The notes under the pieces are model-generated. The model was given only the letters and a program-made list of their open reading frames with translations, made no database searches and was not told where the DNA came from. From Thiomicrorhabdus heinhorstiae (GTDB taxonomy: Bacteria; Pseudomonadota; Gammaproteobacteria; Thiomicrospirales; Thiomicrospiraceae), in contig NZ_JACBGI020000005.1 of the NCBI RefSeq assembly GCF_013391765.2, forward strand, positions 1 to 64,000: a stretch of 64,000 nucleotides of DNA. The letters are read 5' to 3'. This document shows positions 32,554-41,415 of this stretch, one piece after another. The position numbers were made by a program, and so were the translations under genes. Position 1 is the stretch's first letter, and each line of letters starts with the position of its first letter.

Positions 32554-33822
32554 ATGAATAAGCAAACTCAATTTTCACGTAGACATCTGCTTAAGTTGCT
32601 TGGGCTAGGTGTCGGTTTCTCCGCATTGAAACATACCACGGCTTTTGCTGCGGAACGTCCGCACGTCGTAGTGGTCGGCGGAGGCTTTTCCGGTGCGACC
32701 TTGAGCAAGTATCTCAAAAAATGGGGCGGAAGCAGCGTTGATGTGACGCTGGTCGAAATCAACTCAACCTATGTATCTCCGATTTTAAGTAATCTGGTGT
32801 TGAACGGTCAGAAGAGTGTGTCTGATCTGAGCTTCAGCTATCAGACCTTAGGCCAGAAATATAATATCAACATTGTGCACGACCGAGTTACGGCGGTGGA
32901 TAAAACCACGCAAACGGTTAGCCTTGCCGGAGGGCAGAGCCTGGTTTACGACCGTCTGGTGCTGGCTCCGGGAATCGATTTTATCGAGATTGCCGGTTTG
33001 GATTACGATAAGGTTCCACACGCTTGGAAAGCAGGAGCCCAGACTGATCTATTGAAGTCTCAGATTGAGGCTATCGGTGATGGCGGACACTTTGTGATGA
33101 CCATTCCCAAGGCGCCGTATCGCTGTCCTCCGGGACCTTATGAGCGTGCGTGCGTGGTAGCGGACTATCTGCTGAACGCCAAAGGATTGAATGTTCAAGT
33201 GACGGTTCTGGATCAGAACTCTGCAATCACGGTTGAAGCCGATACCTTCGGACAGAAATTTAGCGAATACGGCATTAGCTATATTCCGAATGCCGAAGTG
33301 GTTGCTGTCGATTCCGACCAGAAAATTGTTTCCTATCAGATTGACGGCGCCACCACACAGAATCTACAGGCGGATGTTCTGAATGTGATTCCGAACCAGA
33401 GAGCCGGCGAGCTGGTGTTCCTGGCCGGAGTCAATCAGGGAAATTGGGCGCCTGTTAATCCGTTGAGCTACGAGTCGACGGTAGCGAGCAATATTCATAT
33501 CATCGGTGATGCCCAGGGTACGGCCATGCCTAAGGCTGGGCATATCGGAAACTCGGAAGCGAAAGTCTGCGCCGATGCCATTTTGCGTTCGCTTAACGGT
33601 ATCGCTCCGGATCCGGCGCCGAAAACCAATTCGGCTTGCTATAGCCCGGTTTCCAGAACCGAGGCTTCATGGTTGACGGCTGTCTACGAATATCGCAGCG
33701 ACAAGGGGCAGATGCTGCTGGTTTCCGGCGCAAACTATCCAAAATCGTCTGCACCAAGCACGCGAAATTATCAGGATATGTTTAATTGGAGTGGAAATCT
33801 CTTCTCCGACACCTTTGCGTAA
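32554..33822 (+). CDS. fccB: Flavocytochrome c sulfide dehydrogenase, flavin subunit
   Basis: A 422-residue flavoprotein that oxidises sulfide in the periplasm and passes electrons to its cytochrome partner. A Tat signal SRRHLLKLLG (residues 8-17) implies export after FAD insertion. The FAD-binding fold starts at PHVVVVGGGFSGATL. The redox cysteine Cys191 is in PYRCPPGPYERA; the second is probably in the C-terminal part (TNSACYSP). The end domain WLTAVYEYRSDKGQMLLV matches the FCSD-flavin-binding C-terminal domain. It is co-transcribed with the upstream lipoprotein cytochrome. Confidence 0.92.
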   Translation: MNKQTQFSRRHLLKLLGLGVGFSALKHTTAFAAERPHVVVVGGGFSGATLSKYLKKWGGSSVDVTLVEINSTYVSPILSNLVLNGQKSVSDLSFSYQTLGQKYNINIVHDRVTAVDKTTQTVSLAGGQSLVYDRLVLAPGIDFIEIAGLDYDKVPHAWKAGAQTDLLKSQIEAIGDGGHFVMTIPKAPYRCPPGPYERACVVADYLLNAKGLNVQVTVLDQNSAITVEADTFGQKFSEYGISYIPNAEVVAVDSDQKIVSYQIDGATTQNLQADVLNVIPNQRAGELVFLAGVNQGNWAPVNPLSYESTVASNIHIIGDAQGTAMPKAGHIGNSEAKVCADAILRSLNGIAPDPAPKTNSACYSPVSRTEASWLTAVYEYRSDKGQMLLVSGANYPKSSAPSTRNYQDMFNWSGNLFSDTFA

Positions 33823-33872
33823 TTTTAACTCTCTGAGTTTCATTACGCGTCTTCCCTTACGGCCGGCGGTTA

Positions 33873-34373
33873 TTACGGGGTTAGCAGATCTTCAAAAAAG
33901 AAGGCTGTTAATTCATGACGACCGCTCAGGCCGGCTTTTTTATACAGGTTGGAAGCCTGCTGCCGTACGGTTTTCTGTTTAGTTTCGCGGATCTGGGCGA
34001 TTTCTTCCAAACTGAGTCCTTTTAGAAGTAGCAAAGCAACTTCTTTCTCGCTTTCCGTCAGACGCCAGGTATTGAATTGGTTCTGAATCAGGCTGGAAAA
34101 TTTAGACTGTAAACGTTCACTCTGCTGCGCCAGGGAATCGAGTTCGATTTGCGTCTCGGTCAAATCCTGCTGTGTTGTCTGCAGTTGGTTTTTCTGTTTC
34201 CAAGAATAGGCCATCAACACCGCAAAGGCACTCAGGCTTAATAACCCCATGCCGATTTCGACCCAGATATGCGTGGTCATGGTTCCGCGTTCTTCCCAAT
34301 CGTAGACGATATCGACCGCGGCGATTAAGAACAGCAAAATAAAAATGGTCAGACTAAAACGTATCGCGTTCAT
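33873..34373 (-). CDS. Membrane-bound LuxR-type transcriptional regulator
   Basis: A 166-residue protein with two N-terminal membrane helices (IRFSLTIFILLFLIAAVDIV and VEIGMGLLSLSAFAVLMAYSW), a short coiled coil (about residues 65-95) and a C-terminal LuxR/GerE helix-turn-helix (LTESEKEVALLLLKGLSLEEIA...TVRQQASNLYKKAGLSGRHEL). There is no receiver or ligand domain, so the signal must come through the membrane part. It is convergent with fccAB and divergent from coaBC. The start at 34373 has GGAAA six bases upstream; an in-frame ATG at 34412 has none. Confidence 0.75.
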   Translation of the reverse strand: MNAIRFSLTIFILLFLIAAVDIVYDWEERGTMTTHIWVEIGMGLLSLSAFAVLMAYSWKQKNQLQTTQQDLTETQIELDSLAQQSERLQSKFSSLIQNQFNTWRLTESEKEVALLLLKGLSLEEIAQIRETKQKTVRQQASNLYKKAGLSGRHELTAFFFEDLLTP

Positions 34374-34492
34374 AAGGTTTTCCGTCAAGTTAAGCGAGCG
34401 AAGTTCATGCATGGTTTCTAAAAGAAATCACGGTTTATCAGGTGTTTCGCAGTATCATAATAGGCACTTTAACAATCGAACCTGAATGCAAA

Positions 34493-35707
34493 ATGAAAAT
34501 TCTATTGGGCGTCAGCGGCGGGATTGCCGCGTATAAATCACTGTTATTGACCCGCTTGTTCGTCAAAGCAGGTTATCAAGTACAGGTGGTAATGACCGAA
34601 GGAGCCAAGGAGTTTATTCAGCCGTTATCCTTTCAGGCGTTATCCGGCAATCCGGTGCGCGATAGTCTGTTCGACGCCAACCAGGAAGCGGGGATGGGGC
34701 ATATCGAGCTGGCACGCTGGGCCGATCAGATCGTCATAGCGCCGGCTACAGCAGAAACCTTGGCAAAATTGAGAATGGGACGTGCCGACGACCTGCTGAC
34801 AACCTTGTGTCTCGCTACCGATCGCCCAATTATGCTGGCACCGGCAATGAATCGTCTGATGTGGGCTAATCAGGCCACACAAGAAAATATCGCCGTTTTG
34901 AAAGCAAGGGGATTTGAGGTTTTGCAACCCGGCAGCGGAGAGCAGGCCTGCGGAGAAATCGGCGAAGGACGCATGCCTGAACCGGAAGACATTTTAGTTG
35001 CAGTTGAAGCTTTTCAGGCCTCTTTGCAAGATCGACAGGCCGAGCTGCTCGCCAATGCACAGTTATGGAAGCAGCGCCGTTTGTTAATCACCGCCGGTCC
35101 GACTTATGAAGATATCGATCCGGTACGTTTTATCGGTAATCGCAGTTCCGGAAAAATGGGCTATGCTATTGCCGAAGCGGCAGCGTGCGCCGGAGCCGAA
35201 GTGACTTTGATCTCTGGACCGGTCAGCTTGCCGACACCGTTTGGTGTGGAGCGCATCGATGTGCGCAGTGCCGAACAGATGTTTGCCGAAGTGCAGAAGT
35301 ACTATGCCGCTGCGGATTGTTTTATCAGTGCGGCGGCCGTTGCCGATTTCAGAGTCGAACAGATGGCAGAGCAGAAGCTTAAGAAGCAGAACGATGTCGA
35401 TTCCATGAGCCTGAATCTGGTTAAGAATCCGGATATTGTCGCTTGGGTTACGGCGCAGCAGGATAAGCCGTTTGTCGTCGGTTTTGCCGCCGAAACGGAA
35501 AATGTGGAGAGCTATGCGAGAGATAAGTTAAGCCGAAAAAAACTCGATATGATCTGCGCCAATCAGGTTGGTCAGGGACTGGGCTTTGAGCGTGACGATA
35601 ACCGCTTAACCGTGATCAGTGCTTCAGAAACACTTGCCCTTCCGCAATCCAGTAAGAGCGAACTCTCTTCAAAGCTGCTAAAAATCATCGGCAAGGCTTT
35701 GTCATAA
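34493..35707 (+). CDS. coaBC: Phosphopantothenoylcysteine decarboxylase/synthetase
   Basis: A 404-residue bifunctional CoA-biosynthesis enzyme. The N-terminal CoaC flavoprotein half starts ILLGVSGGIAAYKS and has PAMNRLMW and the active-site Cys in EQACGEIGEGRMPEP. The C-terminal CoaB half has ITAGPTYEDIDPVRFIGNRSSGKMG and the AAAVADF and LVKNPDI motifs. I placed the start at 34493 because the Rossmann-like strand begins there; an upstream in-frame ATG adds 17 residues without family support. No clear ribosome site is visible. Confidence 0.95.
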   Translation: MKILLGVSGGIAAYKSLLLTRLFVKAGYQVQVVMTEGAKEFIQPLSFQALSGNPVRDSLFDANQEAGMGHIELARWADQIVIAPATAETLAKLRMGRADDLLTTLCLATDRPIMLAPAMNRLMWANQATQENIAVLKARGFEVLQPGSGEQACGEIGEGRMPEPEDILVAVEAFQASLQDRQAELLANAQLWKQRRLLITAGPTYEDIDPVRFIGNRSSGKMGYAIAEAAACAGAEVTLISGPVSLPTPFGVERIDVRSAEQMFAEVQKYYAAADCFISAAAVADFRVEQMAEQKLKKQNDVDSMSLNLVKNPDIVAWVTAQQDKPFVVGFAAETENVESYARDKLSRKKLDMICANQVGQGLGFERDDNRLTVISASETLALPQSSKSELSSKLLKIIGKALS

Positions 35708-35739
35708 ATGCTTAAAAGGGTCGCCCGGTAAAAACAGTT

Positions 35740-35779
35740 AAGCTCCGCTGAATTGTGAAAAATGTCTGTCACGGAGCTT
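35740..35779 (+). promoter_or_regulatory. Hairpin enclosing the glycosyltransferase ribosome site
   Basis: AAGCTCCG (35740-35747) pairs with CGGAGCTT (35772-35779), with TGA/TCA extending the helix after one bulged C. The GGAG at 35773-35776 is the only good ribosome site for the ATG at 35784, so the hairpin would hide it. No T-run follows. Confidence 0.55.
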
Positions 35780-35783
35780 GAGC

Positions 35784-36932
35784 ATGAAAATCTGTCTGTT
35801 TACCGATACCTTGGGCGATCTGAACGGGGTGACCCGCTTTATTCAGGATATGGGTGCTTTGGCCAACGAAGCGGCTATGCAGGGCGAAGAGGTTGAGTTG
35901 CATCTGGTGACGTCAACGGCCAAGACTTTGCCGCAAGCGGATTATATTCATAACCTTCCTTATGTTTGGCGGATGCCGATGCCGTTCTATCAGGAACTTG
36001 ATCTGGTCTACTGCGGTAAAAAACAGATTGAGCAACTGTTACAGGCGATCCGGCCTGATTGGGTGCATATCTCCACTCCCGGTCCTTTCGGTTGGCGGGC
36101 CAAAAATATCGCGCAGAAAATGGGCTTCCGTCTGATCGGAACCTACCACACCGACTTTCCCGCCTATTTGTACGACCTGAGCGGTTTGCTGACGATCAAG
36201 CGCTATACCGACCGGATTATGGCGCGCTTCTATAAAGATTTCGAACATGTATTTTCGCGCTCCGAAGCCTACCGGGAAATCATGGCGCACGATATTGGTT
36301 TGGATTATGCGAAAACCTCGGTATTGGCTCCGGGAACCGATCTGCAAAAATTTCATCCCCGTCATCGCGATCCGGAAGTCTGGAATCAGTACGGTCTGGC
36401 GGGTAAACGTCCGAAGGTGTTGTATGTCGGACGGATTAATGTCGAAAAAAATATTCCGTTTCTGGTGGATGTCTGGCAGGCTTTAAGAGAGCAATTCCCG
36501 CAGATTCAGGCCGATCTGGTGCTTATCGGCGAAGGGCGTTACCGTAAATGGGCGGACCGTTTGCGAGCCGAGCATATCTATTTTTTAGGCCCGGTGGTCG
36601 GAGAAACGCTGTCGCAGCTCTACGCCAGTTCTGAATTGTTTATTTTTCCGTCGGTGACGGATACGCTCGGACAGGTGGTCATGGAAGCTCAAGCCAGTGG
36701 TCTGGGCTGCCTTGTTTCTGATGTCGGCGGTCCGCAAAGTCTGGTAGACGATCAGGAAAGCGGTTTGGTGCTCAAGGCCGACGATCTTGATGTTTGGGTG
36801 CAGAATCTGGCGGAAGCTCTGCAGGATCCGGCTCAATGCAAAAAGTGGGGCAAGCATGCGCACCGTCATCTGCAGCAGTATGACATTCGTGATTCTTATA
36901 CCGATTTTATCGCCGCGCACAGAAATGAATAG
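35784..36932 (+). CDS. Glycosyltransferase, GT4 family
   Basis: A 382-residue GT-B glycosyltransferase. The N-terminal domain has FTDTLGDLNGVTRFI and WVHISTPGPFGWRA. The C-terminal domain has LYVGRINVEKNIPFLVDVW, the donor-binding IFPSVTDTLGQVVMEAQASGLG, and the E-x7-E region. It resembles PimB/MgtA-type lipid mannosyl- or glucosyltransferases that act on diacylglycerol lipids at the cytoplasmic face; donor and acceptor are not certain. I chose ATG 35784, seven bases after GGAG, over a TTG six bases earlier. Confidence 0.85.
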   Translation: MKICLFTDTLGDLNGVTRFIQDMGALANEAAMQGEEVELHLVTSTAKTLPQADYIHNLPYVWRMPMPFYQELDLVYCGKKQIEQLLQAIRPDWVHISTPGPFGWRAKNIAQKMGFRLIGTYHTDFPAYLYDLSGLLTIKRYTDRIMARFYKDFEHVFSRSEAYREIMAHDIGLDYAKTSVLAPGTDLQKFHPRHRDPEVWNQYGLAGKRPKVLYVGRINVEKNIPFLVDVWQALREQFPQIQADLVLIGEGRYRKWADRLRAEHIYFLGPVVGETLSQLYASSELFIFPSVTDTLGQVVMEAQASGLGCLVSDVGGPQSLVDDQESGLVLKADDLDVWVQNLAEALQDPAQCKKWGKHAHRHLQQYDIRDSYTDFIAAHRNE

Positions 36933-36940
36933 TGTTCAAA

Positions 36941-36960
36941 TTGCATGCTTTTTGCAACTT
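36941..36960 (+). promoter_or_regulatory. Response-regulator box ahead of the two-component operon
   Basis: TTGCAT-N5-TTGCAACTT: two TTGCA units spaced 11 bases, the tandem arrangement bound by OmpR/PhoB-family regulators. The same box (16 of 20 bases) occurs at 39211 ahead of the spy-like gene. Confidence 0.6.
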
Positions 36961-37023
36961 CTAGCCATTTAAATCTATTAAAGTAACAGGAGATATTGAC
37001 TGAGATTTATATAGAGAGGGACT

Positions 37024-38457
37024 ATGGGCATACGTTTAAAACTGACTGCGTTTCTACTGCTGTTCGGTTTTCTGGTCCTGGGGGCTCTGATCTGGAGCAA
37101 TCAGTATGTCTTGCACACCACCATGCTGCAATATGTCGATCAAAGAGATCAGCAGCGCTTGCAGCGACTAAAGAATAATCTTCAGGTTTACCTGCAGGAT
37201 GTGCCGACCGAGAAGGCCGATCAGATACCGGAAAGGGTCTGGTTAAAACTCCTGAATTTATCGCACCGTATCGATCTGACGCAGAACTCGATTCCGATGG
37301 AATTCATTTTGAAACATCGTGCGAATCGTCGTGCACCGCCGCCAGACGAATTTGAAAGTCGTGTCAGTTTATTGGACGGTAAAGGTCGACTGGTTTACGG
37401 CCCTTCACTGGAACCAACCGCCATGCGTATTCTTGTGAGTGACGGGGATCATGTGGTCGCACAACTTGGCTATCATCATTTAAAGGCTCTGACCGAACGC
37501 GCCGATATCGAATTTGCGGAAACCCAGTCGAAAATGCTCAGTCAGGGGGCGGTGCTGATCACCTTGCTGGCGCTGCTGTTGTTATGGCCTTTGGCCAATC
37601 ATTTTTTGACGCCGATCCGACAGCTTACCGATGCATTAAAAGCCTTGGCTGCGGGCGATTTTGCCCGGCGTTTACCGACCGATCGCAGTGATGAATTCGG
37701 GGCTTTGCAACGCGATTTCAACTATTTGTCTAAAACGCTGCAAGCGGCACAAAACAGTCGCAATCAGTGGATCGCCGACATTTCGCACGAATTGCGGACG
37801 CCCTTGACGGTGTTAAGCGGTTCGATCGAAGCCATGCGTGACGGCATTCGCCCGCTGAATAGTGAAAATCTGCAGAAACTGTCGGATGAAGTTGCTTTAT
37901 TGAACCGTTTGATTGAAGACCTGTATCAGTTGAGTTTAAGTGACGTCGGCGCGTTGCAGTATCGCATGAAGTGCCTCAATTTTAACTCACTGCTTGATCA
38001 GGTTGTTTCGTCGCAACGTCATGCCTGCGATTCGAAGGGATTGCAGCTTAGTTTAGCGACGGTAGATGACGTGCTTTGGGTTAAAGGAGACGAGGCGCGT
38101 TTAACGCAGATGTTGAATAATTTGTTGCAGAATTCGATTAATTACACCGATGCTCGGCAGAGTAGCGGCAGAGCCGGTGAAATTCGAGTGGCCTTACACA
38201 AGCAAGACGGTGTTTTGACTTTGCGTATCGCCGACAGTTCCCCCGGTGTTGCGGAAGAGCATTTGCTTAAACTGACCGAACGTTTTTTCCGGACCGAGCC
38301 ATCGCGTAATCGCCGTTCCGGCGGTGCGGGATTGGGGCTGGCGATTGTGCGCAGAATCGTTGAAGCGCACGGCGGAAAGATACTATTGAGTTCTTCCGAA
38401 CTGGGTGGTTTAGAGGTTAATATTGAGCTGCCCATCGCGACGAAGGAGGCGGAATGA
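37024..38457 (+). CDS. Sensor histidine kinase, BaeS-like
   Basis: A 477-residue membrane kinase. Helix 1 is residues 8-26, followed by a periplasmic loop of about 150 residues (with Arg/Pro-rich HRANRRAPPPDEFESRV), a second helix (QGAVLITLLALLLLWPLAN), a HAMP domain (TPIRQLTDALKALAAGDFARRLP), a HisKA domain with the phosphorylated His in ISHELRTPLT, and a HATPase domain (NNLLQNSINYTD, GAGLGLAIVRRIVEAHGG). It resembles BaeS, which senses envelope stress. It overlaps the regulator gene by four bases and is followed by a Spy-like chaperone, as expected for a Bae/Cpx-type circuit. Confidence 0.85.
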   Translation: MGIRLKLTAFLLLFGFLVLGALIWSNQYVLHTTMLQYVDQRDQQRLQRLKNNLQVYLQDVPTEKADQIPERVWLKLLNLSHRIDLTQNSIPMEFILKHRANRRAPPPDEFESRVSLLDGKGRLVYGPSLEPTAMRILVSDGDHVVAQLGYHHLKALTERADIEFAETQSKMLSQGAVLITLLALLLLWPLANHFLTPIRQLTDALKALAAGDFARRLPTDRSDEFGALQRDFNYLSKTLQAAQNSRNQWIADISHELRTPLTVLSGSIEAMRDGIRPLNSENLQKLSDEVALLNRLIEDLYQLSLSDVGALQYRMKCLNFNSLLDQVVSSQRHACDSKGLQLSLATVDDVLWVKGDEARLTQMLNNLLQNSINYTDARQSSGRAGEIRVALHKQDGVLTLRIADSSPGVAEEHLLKLTERFFRTEPSRNRRSGGAGLGLAIVRRIVEAHGGKILLSSSELGGLEVNIELPIATKEAE

Positions 38458-39167
38458 GTAAGCAGGTTATTTTAATTGTCGAGGACGAGCATAAAATTGC
38501 CGATATTTTGGTGGAATATTTGCAGAGCCACGGCTATGAAACCGTCTATTTCGATCATGGTAGCGAAGTTGAAAGCTGGCTGAAGCAGCATCCGGTCGAT
38601 CTGGTGCTGCTGGATGTCATGCTGCCCGATGCCGACGGTATGCAATTGTGTCAGGCGATCCGTAAATTCAGTCAGGTGCCGATTATGATGCTGACCGCCC
38701 GTGTGGAAGAGATTGACCGTATTCTCGGACTGGAACTTGGTGCCGACGATTATATGTGCAAACCCTTTAGTCCGCGCGAAGTGGTTGCTCGCGTCAAGGC
38801 GCTATTGCGCCGGGCGCAACCGGCCGTGGAACAGCAGAGTTATTGGCAGCTGGACGAAGAGCGCTATCAGGTTCATTACGCCGGTGTGGATGCCGATTTG
38901 TCTGCGGTCGAATTCGAGATTCTGCGGGCTCTGTCTGAAACGCCGGGCCGGATCTTATCGCGAGCCCAGCTGATCGATAATATCTACCATGACCATCGTA
39001 TCGTCTCCGATCGAACCATTGATAGCCACATCAAGAAGTTGCGTCAAAAATTGGCCGCCGCTTTCGGTGAAGCCGAATGGATTCATTCGGTGTACGGAGT
39101 CGGCTATAAATTTGTTGAGCCGGTTCCGGAGACTGAATCAGAGACGGAAAAAGAGACAATTTCCTGA
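38454..39167 (+). CDS. Response regulator, OmpR family, BaeR-like
   Basis: A 237-residue response regulator. The receiver domain has acidic residues at 11-12 (VEDEHK), the phospho-acceptor Asp54 (LLDVMLPDADG) and the switch Lys in YMCKPFSPRE. The C-terminal winged helix reads LSAVEFEILRALSETPGRILSRAQLIDNIY...VVSDRTIDSHIKKLRQKL. It is translationally coupled to the sensor kinase. The regulator probably binds the paired TTGCA boxes seen ahead of this operon and ahead of the downstream spy-like gene. Confidence 0.9.
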   Translation: MSKQVILIVEDEHKIADILVEYLQSHGYETVYFDHGSEVESWLKQHPVDLVLLDVMLPDADGMQLCQAIRKFSQVPIMMLTARVEEIDRILGLELGADDYMCKPFSPREVVARVKALLRRAQPAVEQQSYWQLDEERYQVHYAGVDADLSAVEFEILRALSETPGRILSRAQLIDNIYHDHRIVSDRTIDSHIKKLRQKLAAAFGEAEWIHSVYGVGYKFVEPVPETESETEKETIS

Positions 39168-39210
39168 AAAATTAAGCTTGTTGAATCAATTGCACAGAGT
39201 CTCTTTTTCC

Positions 39211-39230
39211 TTGCATAAAGTTTGCAACTT
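39211..39230 (+). promoter_or_regulatory. Response-regulator box ahead of spy-like gene
   Basis: TTGCAT-N5-TTGCAACTT, matching the box at 36941 except for four spacer bases. CATACT follows the second TTGCAA by ten bases and could be the -10 hexamer, the placement expected of a class II activator site. Confidence 0.6.
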
Positions 39231-39323
39231 TAAAGAGCATACTAACTACAAGCAGAAACGAATCTGCGGACTGTGAGCTCGAAATACCGGGTTCCGAAAA
39301 TGAGATTCAATAGGAGATTCGAC

Positions 39324-39719
39324 ATGACTAAAACAAGCAAAGTAGTAGGAATTTTGGCTTTATCTGCACTGAGTGTTTCAGTATGGGCTTATGGTGACTT
39401 CGGCGGCCCTGGTGTGAAAGCCGGCCCTGGCCCGGCATCTCAAGGTTGCCAGAAAGCGGGCATGTTTAAAGGCGGGAAAAATATGGACCCTGCTGCACGC
39501 GAACAGCGCTTCCAGCAACGTATGGAAGTGCGTCTGCAACGTATGACGCAAAACCTGCAGTTGAGCCAGGATCAGCAAGACGCGATTCGCGGCATTATGA
39601 CCGCCCAGCATCAAAAAATGCAAGCGGCGCGTTTGCAGCAACGAGCTGAGATCGATAAAGTTCTGACACCTCAGCAGTTGGAACAGGTTCAACAATTCCG
39701 TCAAGCTCGAGGATTCTAA
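39324..39719 (+). CDS. Spy/CpxP-family periplasmic chaperone
   Basis: A 131-residue secreted protein; the signal peptide is residues 1-22 (ALSALSVSVWA). The mature part is helical, Gln/Arg/Met-rich, with two LTxxQ-type elements (LQLSQDQQDAI and VLTPQQLEQVQQF), the hallmark of Spy and CpxP. Such proteins prevent aggregation in the periplasm and are made under envelope stress. The start was set at 39324, where AGGAGA lies upstream; a longer frame lacks one. The adjacent two-component system and its shared box make it a likely target. Confidence 0.85.
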   Translation: MTKTSKVVGILALSALSVSVWAYGDFGGPGVKAGPGPASQGCQKAGMFKGGKNMDPAAREQRFQQRMEVRLQRMTQNLQLSQDQQDAIRGIMTAQHQKMQAARLQQRAEIDKVLTPQQLEQVQQFRQARGF

Positions 39720-39756
39720 GAGTTTACGGATATTCTTCTTGTGAACTTTCTTCCTT

Positions 39757-39784
39757 AAAGCGGTCGTTTCGGCCGCTTTTTTAT
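39757..39784 (+). terminator. Terminator of spy-like gene
   Basis: AAAGCGG pairs with CCGCTTT with partial inner pairing (TCG/CGG), followed by a T-run. Confidence 0.9.
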
Positions 39785-39800
39785 TTCAGCGCCTACCTTG

Positions 39801-41099
39801 TCAGTAACTCCGGTGGAACCAATGGCCGCGCACGGAGCGGCCATACAGCCATTCAAACCCGAAAGAGGCCAGTACAAAACCACAAAAAATGACTAATGCA
39901 GTCGGATTACTTTGCGCAGTTTGAATCAGCAAAGTAATCAGAGCCAGAAGGCTGGCCAAGGTCGCAATAAGAGGAATAAGAGCCGATGCGCCAATTTGCT
40001 CTCGGAGCCGGTAAGCGCTGAAATTAACCACTGCAAAAATTAATAAAAAACCGGCACTGCCCAGAATGGCAATTTCAGTCAAATCGATACTGTTGGCCAG
40101 AAGCAGGCTGATGATTGCAATTGTCAGAATGCCGTTCATCGGGATATGGCGTTTTTCGTGATCGAGCGCTTCGGGCAATTCGCCTTCTTTGGCAATCAGG
40201 TAGCCTAAGCGGGCATTGCCGTAGAGGGTGGCGTTAATTGCCGAAAAGGTTGCCAGAACGGCCGCAATGGCAACCAGATGAAAGCCTTCTTTGCCCAGAG
40301 CTGGTTCGGCGGCGAGGGCCAAAGCATAATCCTGCGCGGCAATCAGCTGTTTCTCGGGCACGCTGCCGACTACAATAACGGCAATTCCTATATACAGAAT
40401 CAGTACGCCGACGACCGATAAGTAGAAAGCCAACGGGAGGTTTTTTTCGGGGTTTTTAATTTCTTCGGCGGAATTGGCGATTAATTCGAAACCTTCGAAA
40501 GCGACAAAAATGATCATGCCGGCAATAAAAATCTCCAATCCGGGTTTCCAATTATGCGGAGAGAGGCGTTCGGAGTCCACAGTTGCTGCTCCCAGTATCA
40601 TAATCAGTAGCAGTAACAGAAGTTTAACCGCAACAATGATGGTTTCCGATTTACTGACAAAACTGCTGCTGATTAAGTTGATAAGCATCGGCAGGACAAT
40701 AGAAACGCTGATCAATACATGTAGCAGATAGTTTGAAGAAGAGGTAAAAAAAGTGGCGCCGTAGGACGCAAAGGCTTTAGCATACAGGGCGATGGTTACC
40801 AGATACGAGAGCCATAAAAACAGGTTCAATCCGCCGGAGAGCAGGTTGTGCTGAAAAGCTTGGTCAACGAAAAAGACCGTTCCGCCGCGGTTTTGAAAAT
40901 GTGCACTCAGTTTGGCATAGGAGTAGGCGGTAAGCAGTGCGATAATGCCGGCGAAGCCGAATGCGATCGGGGTTGCTCCGCCAGCAAAGGAAATAGCCTC
41001 TCCCAAAACGGCAAAAATCCCTCCGCCCACCATGCCGCCGATGCCGATGGAGATTGCACCGATCAAGCCTATGGTTCGCGGTGAAGAAGAAGGTTCCAT
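39801..41099 (-). CDS. APC-family amino acid permease
   Basis: A 432-residue inner-membrane transporter of the amino acid-polyamine-organocation family with about twelve helices. The first helix has the unwound Gly motif IGIGGMVGGGIFAVLGE, and the helix-6 region reads GMIIFVAFEGFELIANSAEEIKNPEKNLPLA, both diagnostic. The substrate is not evident. It is followed leftward by no further gene before the spy terminator, and preceded by a small Sel1-type gene 28 bases away. Confidence 0.88.
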   Translation of the reverse strand: MEPSSSPRTIGLIGAISIGIGGMVGGGIFAVLGEAISFAGGATPIAFGFAGIIALLTAYSYAKLSAHFQNRGGTVFFVDQAFQHNLLSGGLNLFLWLSYLVTIALYAKAFASYGATFFTSSSNYLLHVLISVSIVLPMLINLISSSFVSKSETIIVAVKLLLLLLIMILGAATVDSERLSPHNWKPGLEIFIAGMIIFVAFEGFELIANSAEEIKNPEKNLPLAFYLSVVGVLILYIGIAVIVVGSVPEKQLIAAQDYALALAAEPALGKEGFHLVAIAAVLATFSAINATLYGNARLGYLIAKEGELPEALDHEKRHIPMNGILTIAIISLLLANSIDLTEIAILGSAGFLLIFAVVNFSAYRLREQIGASALIPLIATLASLLALITLLIQTAQSNPTALVIFCGFVLASFGFEWLYGRSVRGHWFHRSY

Positions 41100-41127
41100 T
41101 TTAGGAGCGGATTCTCCTTATTAAGGT

Positions 41128-41415
41128 TTAGCGGTAGTAGCTTAGACTTTTACAACCCATTTCAGAACCGTTCGCACAGGCTTTTTTAAACCAGGCTTTG
41201 GCATGATGGTGGTTCTGCTTGACGATGCTGCCTTTATGGTACATTTTTCCGACCACATATTGGGCGTTAGCGTCGCCTAAATCGGCAAGTTGTTTGAAGT
41301 AGGTGAAAACATTCTGTTTATTACGTTCGCCGTTATCGATGCTTGCGTAAACGGGCGCGCTACCCAGGCACCACAAAGCGAAGGCCGCAACCGACCAGTG
41401 AGTTAATCGTTTCAT
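41128..41415 (-). CDS. Secreted Sel1-like repeat protein
   Basis: A 95-residue protein with a signal peptide (ending SAPVYA). The mature part forms one or two Sel1/TPR-like helical repeats (ADLGDANAQYVVGKMYHKGSIVKQNHHHAKAWFKKACANGSEMGCKSL). Such short Sel1 proteins mediate protein contacts in the periplasm; no specific role is known. It lies 28 bases upstream of the permease gene and may share its transcript. Confidence 0.75.
   Translation of the reverse strand: MKRLTHWSVAAFALWCLGSAPVYASIDNGERNKQNVFTYFKQLADLGDANAQYVVGKMYHKGSIVKQNHHHAKAWFKKACANGSEMGCKSLSYYR

Noticed and set aside
35764-35773. CTGTCAC near the glycosyltransferase start as a Pho box
   Set aside because: There is no second half-site at 11 bases and it lies too close to the ATG for a -10 to follow; the sequence is better explained by the hairpin.
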